From positions 698,389-762,388 of the forward strand of contig JANPWX010000211.1 of the NCBI GenBank assembly GCA_024734555.1: a stretch of 64,000 bases of DNA, read 5' to 3'. This DNA is from Trochalopteron elliotii. Its lineage: Eukaryota > Chordata > Aves > Passeriformes > Leiothrichidae. The notes beneath the pieces are model-generated. The model saw only the letters and a program-made list of their open reading frames with translations, searched no databases and was not told where the DNA came from. Positions 61,390-64,000 of the stretch are shown here, in pieces; position 1 is the first letter of the stretch, and each line of letters begins with the position of its first letter. A program made the translations under genes and the position numbers.

Positions 61390-62390
61390 CCACTGCTGCA
61401 TCCCAGATCCACCATCTGATCACTTCAGCACTGCCACCACAGCTAATGCCACAGGAGAGTGCAGGCTACTAATTCTCCCAACTATTTCATTTGATTACAG
61501 GTGAAATGGGCACCACCCATAAGAGGAGACAGAAAATTGACACCTGTCTGTCTGTCTGTCATTCCCTCCCCAGGCATTGGGTTGGGCATCTCTCCTTGAC
61601 TGAGCTGCTGGTTTTCCTGAAGGGTCTAAGAACCGAATAATCACTAAGACTTTAACCTCAGCCAGATTTGTTGTATTAGCCTATAAACACCAGCTTGAGA
61701 TTAGCCAAGGGCTTTCAACACTTTGATGATTGAAAATACCCAGTACACAGACAACAGGACTGCAAAAGTTTCATTTTTTAGAGAAAAGAAGCCAAAACCA
61801 ACATGCAGGTGAGTGAGGAGCAGGGCAGGGCAGGGCAGGGCAGGCCCACATGAGCAGAAGTGAGCAGGAAGGTCCTGGCACTCCACTCAGGGCTCAGTTC
61901 AGCCCAGCACGCTGCTCCCCAGTGTCACCCCCAGCTGCCCACCCCTCCTCCACTTCAGTTGACATCCAACATCTCCAGGGGATGTGTTTCCACATTTGTG
62001 TGGCATTAAAATGCACAATAAAATGGGCCTCAACATCAGGAGAAATGTGTGTATATTAAGATATATTCACTGATAACAGCTGCCCATGAAAAGGCAGGGA
62101 AACACTTCAGTATTTAATTAAAAGAGGGCACAAGACAGGAGGCATTACTGCCCAGCAAGAGATCATTAAAATACAGGAGCTTTGGTGGAGCAGAGTGATA
62201 CTCAACGAACAGAGAAGATCAATATACACCACTTTTCCTCAGCTCTGCTCCAACCCTCTTCAAAGGAAACCTTTATGAGCTAAAATTTAAAAGCATATTA
62301 CCCTCCCTCACCCTCTCTCTTGCCATTTCTTTTCTGAGAGTGTGTTATTCAACAGGGAAGTTGGATAGGACACAAGAAGACAATGAAATC
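61390..62390. other. unique non-coding sequence
   Basis: No gene is recognised. It holds the short CTGT tract (61544-61560) and the CAGGG pentanucleotide repeat (61821-61844). Confidence 0.5.
61821..61844. repeat. (CAGGG)n short tandem repeat
   Basis: Nearly five uninterrupted copies of CAGGG over 24 bases. On the plus strand the GGG runs could form a G-quadruplex with short loops. Confidence 0.95.
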
Positions 62391-62394
62391 TGTC

Positions 62395-62470
62395 CACAGC
62401 GGGAGGGTTGGAACAAAATGAGCTTTAAGATCCCTCCCAACCCAAATCATTCCATGACTCTGTGATTCTC
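62395..62470 (+). mobile_element. short CR1 3' end
   Basis: About 75 bases of the extreme CR1 3' end on the plus strand: GGGAGGGTTGGAACAAAATG, ATCCCTCCCAACCC, then CATTCCATGACTCTGTGATT. It is severely 5'-truncated. Confidence 0.85.
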
Positions 62471-62474
62471 TCCA

Positions 62475-63300
62475 GTATCACAGGACCTACACCTTCCTTC
62501 TGAAGGCAGACAACTTTTTGAGAAAGTTTCCTCTACAGCACTGGAGTTTTATAGATAATGTAAATGCATCAACTTAGAGTTGGAGGAACTTCTTCCAGGA
62601 AGAGTTCAGGAGAGAGGGTTAAGCATCCATCAAAATGGATGAAAAGCCTTGTTTTGCCTCTCTCCTAGCTCTCCAAAACAACCACCATCTGATGCCTCCA
62701 TCAGCACAGTAACACCAATTTCTTCAAAGGCTCCAAGGACATCAGCACAGTAACACCAAGCTTCAAAACGCCATTCCTGCAAATCTCTTCTTGCCAGAGA
62801 ATGACAAATAATTCCTCCTCCAAAGGTAACTCTACACCCCCGTGTCATCTCAACTACCTCATGCAAAGTGAAGATCACCAGCACTCTGCAACCGACCACA
62901 GCTGGGAGAGATCAGCCCAATGGCCCATCAAATTTAATCCTCAAGACAGAAACCCCTGCCAGAAAACATATCCAAAATTCATCTAAGACAAGAAGTCTTT
63001 CCATCAAACTCGGCAGCCTTTGAATTGAACTGTTCTCAAAAAGAAAAAAAAAAGTAAAAATAATAAAACAACCCAAATTGAAACTTGTACCACCACACAC
63101 CCATAGGCAATTGCAGTGGCATGAGGTAGCTAGAAATCGTGTTCAGAGATTGACAATCACTTTTTTATTCCAGTGCCTATAAACACTTTCTTTAAACAGA
63201 TTCACTGAATTGTTTAGATTGGAAAACATGTAAGAGTGAGGAAGGTGACTTCATTATCTAGATATATGATACATTCATGAGAGTTTAATAATGAAGTGCT
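62475..63300. other. unique non-coding sequence
   Basis: No gene is supported. It contains the duplication at 62699-62759. The 89-codon minus-strand frame across that duplication shows no recognisable domain. Confidence 0.5.
62699..62759. repeat. 20-base direct repeat, 41-bp period
   Basis: CATCAGCACAGTAACACCAA occurs at 62699-62718 and at 62740-62759, identical. The similarity continues beyond each copy (TCTTCAAAGG against GCTTCAAAAC), so the duplicated unit is probably about 41 bases. The perfect 20-base match suggests a fairly recent event. Confidence 0.92.
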
Positions 63301-63591
63301 TCATCCCCTTACCAGGTTAGTTGTAGAATATGCAATAAAAAGAGTCTATTCTTATTATCTGTGTGTTACTTTCCCCTTTCAGTGCTGTCAGGCATTGTTC
63401 CCGCACTGTGAAAAGGCAAAACGGCACAACACTCTGCTCATCAACTTTCACAAGTGCTGCAGACTTAGCGCTTAACTAAGCAAAAACCAAGTTCTGTCGG
63501 CTGCATCCCTCCAAGGTGTCACCTCTGCCTCTCCTCATGACAGCGCTCCCGAATTCATCAGCAAGACGACTCTTCCCGAGTCAGAACTTAC

Positions 63592-64000
63592 AGTGAATTC
63601 ACCACCCCACATCTGAGGACCCCACATCTGGCCCCCAAAACAAGCCTGCCAAGCTGTCCGGCTACCGACTCGCCTTCTGCCACAGGACCCTTGCCGTGAG
63701 GAGCGCTCTGCCCCCGGCACCCGGCACAGGGATCGCGCCGGTCTGAGACGCGGGCACGAAAACCCCGCTGCTCGCGGTGCAGCCCGATAACCAACACCTG
63801 CACAATGTGAAAGCGCAGGAGTCACGCCGCTCTCCTTCCCTGGGAAATGTTGAGTTATTTCAGCCAGCTTCGCCGCCGCTCCCCGAGCCCGCAGGGCGGC
63901 CGGAGGGAGCCGGAGCGGGGACCCGCGGGACCCCGGCTGAGGCGAGCCCGGCCCCCCGCCCCGTGCCCCGCAACCCATCGATAGATACTTCACAGGTGCA
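63592..64000 (-). promoter_or_regulatory. CpG island, likely 5' end of a minus-strand gene
   Basis: From about 63640 to the window edge GC and CpG rise sharply, in contrast to the CpG-poor sequence to the left. On the minus strand the island runs into TTCACT|GTAAGTTCT (exon side ending at 63592), a strong donor. An ATG at 63978 (minus) opens 129 codons that reach this donor exactly in phase 0, starting MGCGARGG, but its context is weak and the product is Gly/Arg/Ala-rich as GC-rich leaders usually are. I favour a largely untranslated first exon with the window as intron. A plus-strand gene starting beyond the edge is also possible. The gene cannot be named. Confidence 0.55.
63947..63969 (-). 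other. G-quadruplex motif in the CpG island
   Basis: On the minus strand, G runs of 4, 4, 6 and 3 are separated by loops of 3, 1 and 2 bases, fitting the canonical four-run quadruplex pattern with very short loops. If the minus-strand first exon is real, the motif lies on the RNA-like strand close to the start of transcription, where such structures can affect transcription or translation. Confidence 0.8.

Noticed and set aside
1..64000. Search for CRISPR arrays, operons, insertion sequences, tRNA and rRNA genes, and retroviral gag/pol/env
   Set aside because: None seen. There are no regularly spaced repeats, and no reverse transcriptase, integrase or envelope motifs in any open frame.

Overview
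This window looks like non-coding vertebrate nuclear DNA, most likely from a bird. The evidence is five CR1 LINE 3' ends in two orientations, one well-preserved solo endogenous-retrovirus LTR, one very old MIR/CORE-SINE fragment, sparse CpG outside two GC-rich patches, and no gene-dense or operon-like structure. A songbird is my guess, from the general look of the LTR and CR1 copies; it is not proven here. No complete protein-coding gene, rRNA, tRNA, CRISPR array or bacterial-type element is visible. The longest open frames (234, 213 and 196 codons) lie in GC-rich, stop-poor stretches, resemble no family I know, and overlap equally long frames on other strands, so I do not call them genes.

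The clearest gene-like object is at the right edge. About 63.64-64.0 kb is a CpG island. Read on the minus strand it ends in a strong splice donor at 63586-63592 and carries a G-quadruplex motif at 63947-63969. This suggests the first exon of a minus-strand gene, with most or all of the window to its left being intron. A hand-counted sample of seven 60-base lines (A 143, T 94, C 100, G 83) shows an excess of A and C on the plus strand, as expected if the minus strand is transcribed, but the sample is small.

Layout: 1-9.5 kb is ordinary unique sequence with a nested repeat/hairpin module (4.73-4.80 kb) and a hairpin (7.80-7.83 kb). At 9.6-10.6 kb is AT-rich sequence with clustered homeodomain/POU motifs. 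At 15.87-16.17 kb there are three near-consensus minus-strand splice donors. At 18.1-18.5 kb lies a minus-strand CR1. At 23.8-24.4 kb lies the solo LTR. At 25.6 kb is a T-box-like palindrome. At 28.1-28.2 kb is the best plus-strand exon candidate. At 42.3-42.8 kb is a CCAAT/TATA/AATAAA promoter-like unit followed by a small CpG cluster and a 16-bp hairpin. From 52 to 62.5 kb there are four plus-strand CR1 fragments, a (GACA)n microsatellite and the MIR copy, with conserved-element-like stretches at 54.9 and 56.6-57.3 kb.

No pathway or multi-gene system can be reconstructed, and I see no undescribed system that the sequence alone would support. The most useful leads are the minus-strand first exon, a handful of coding-like microexon candidates, the 42.4-42.7 kb promoter-plus-hairpin unit, and the palindromic motif clusters.
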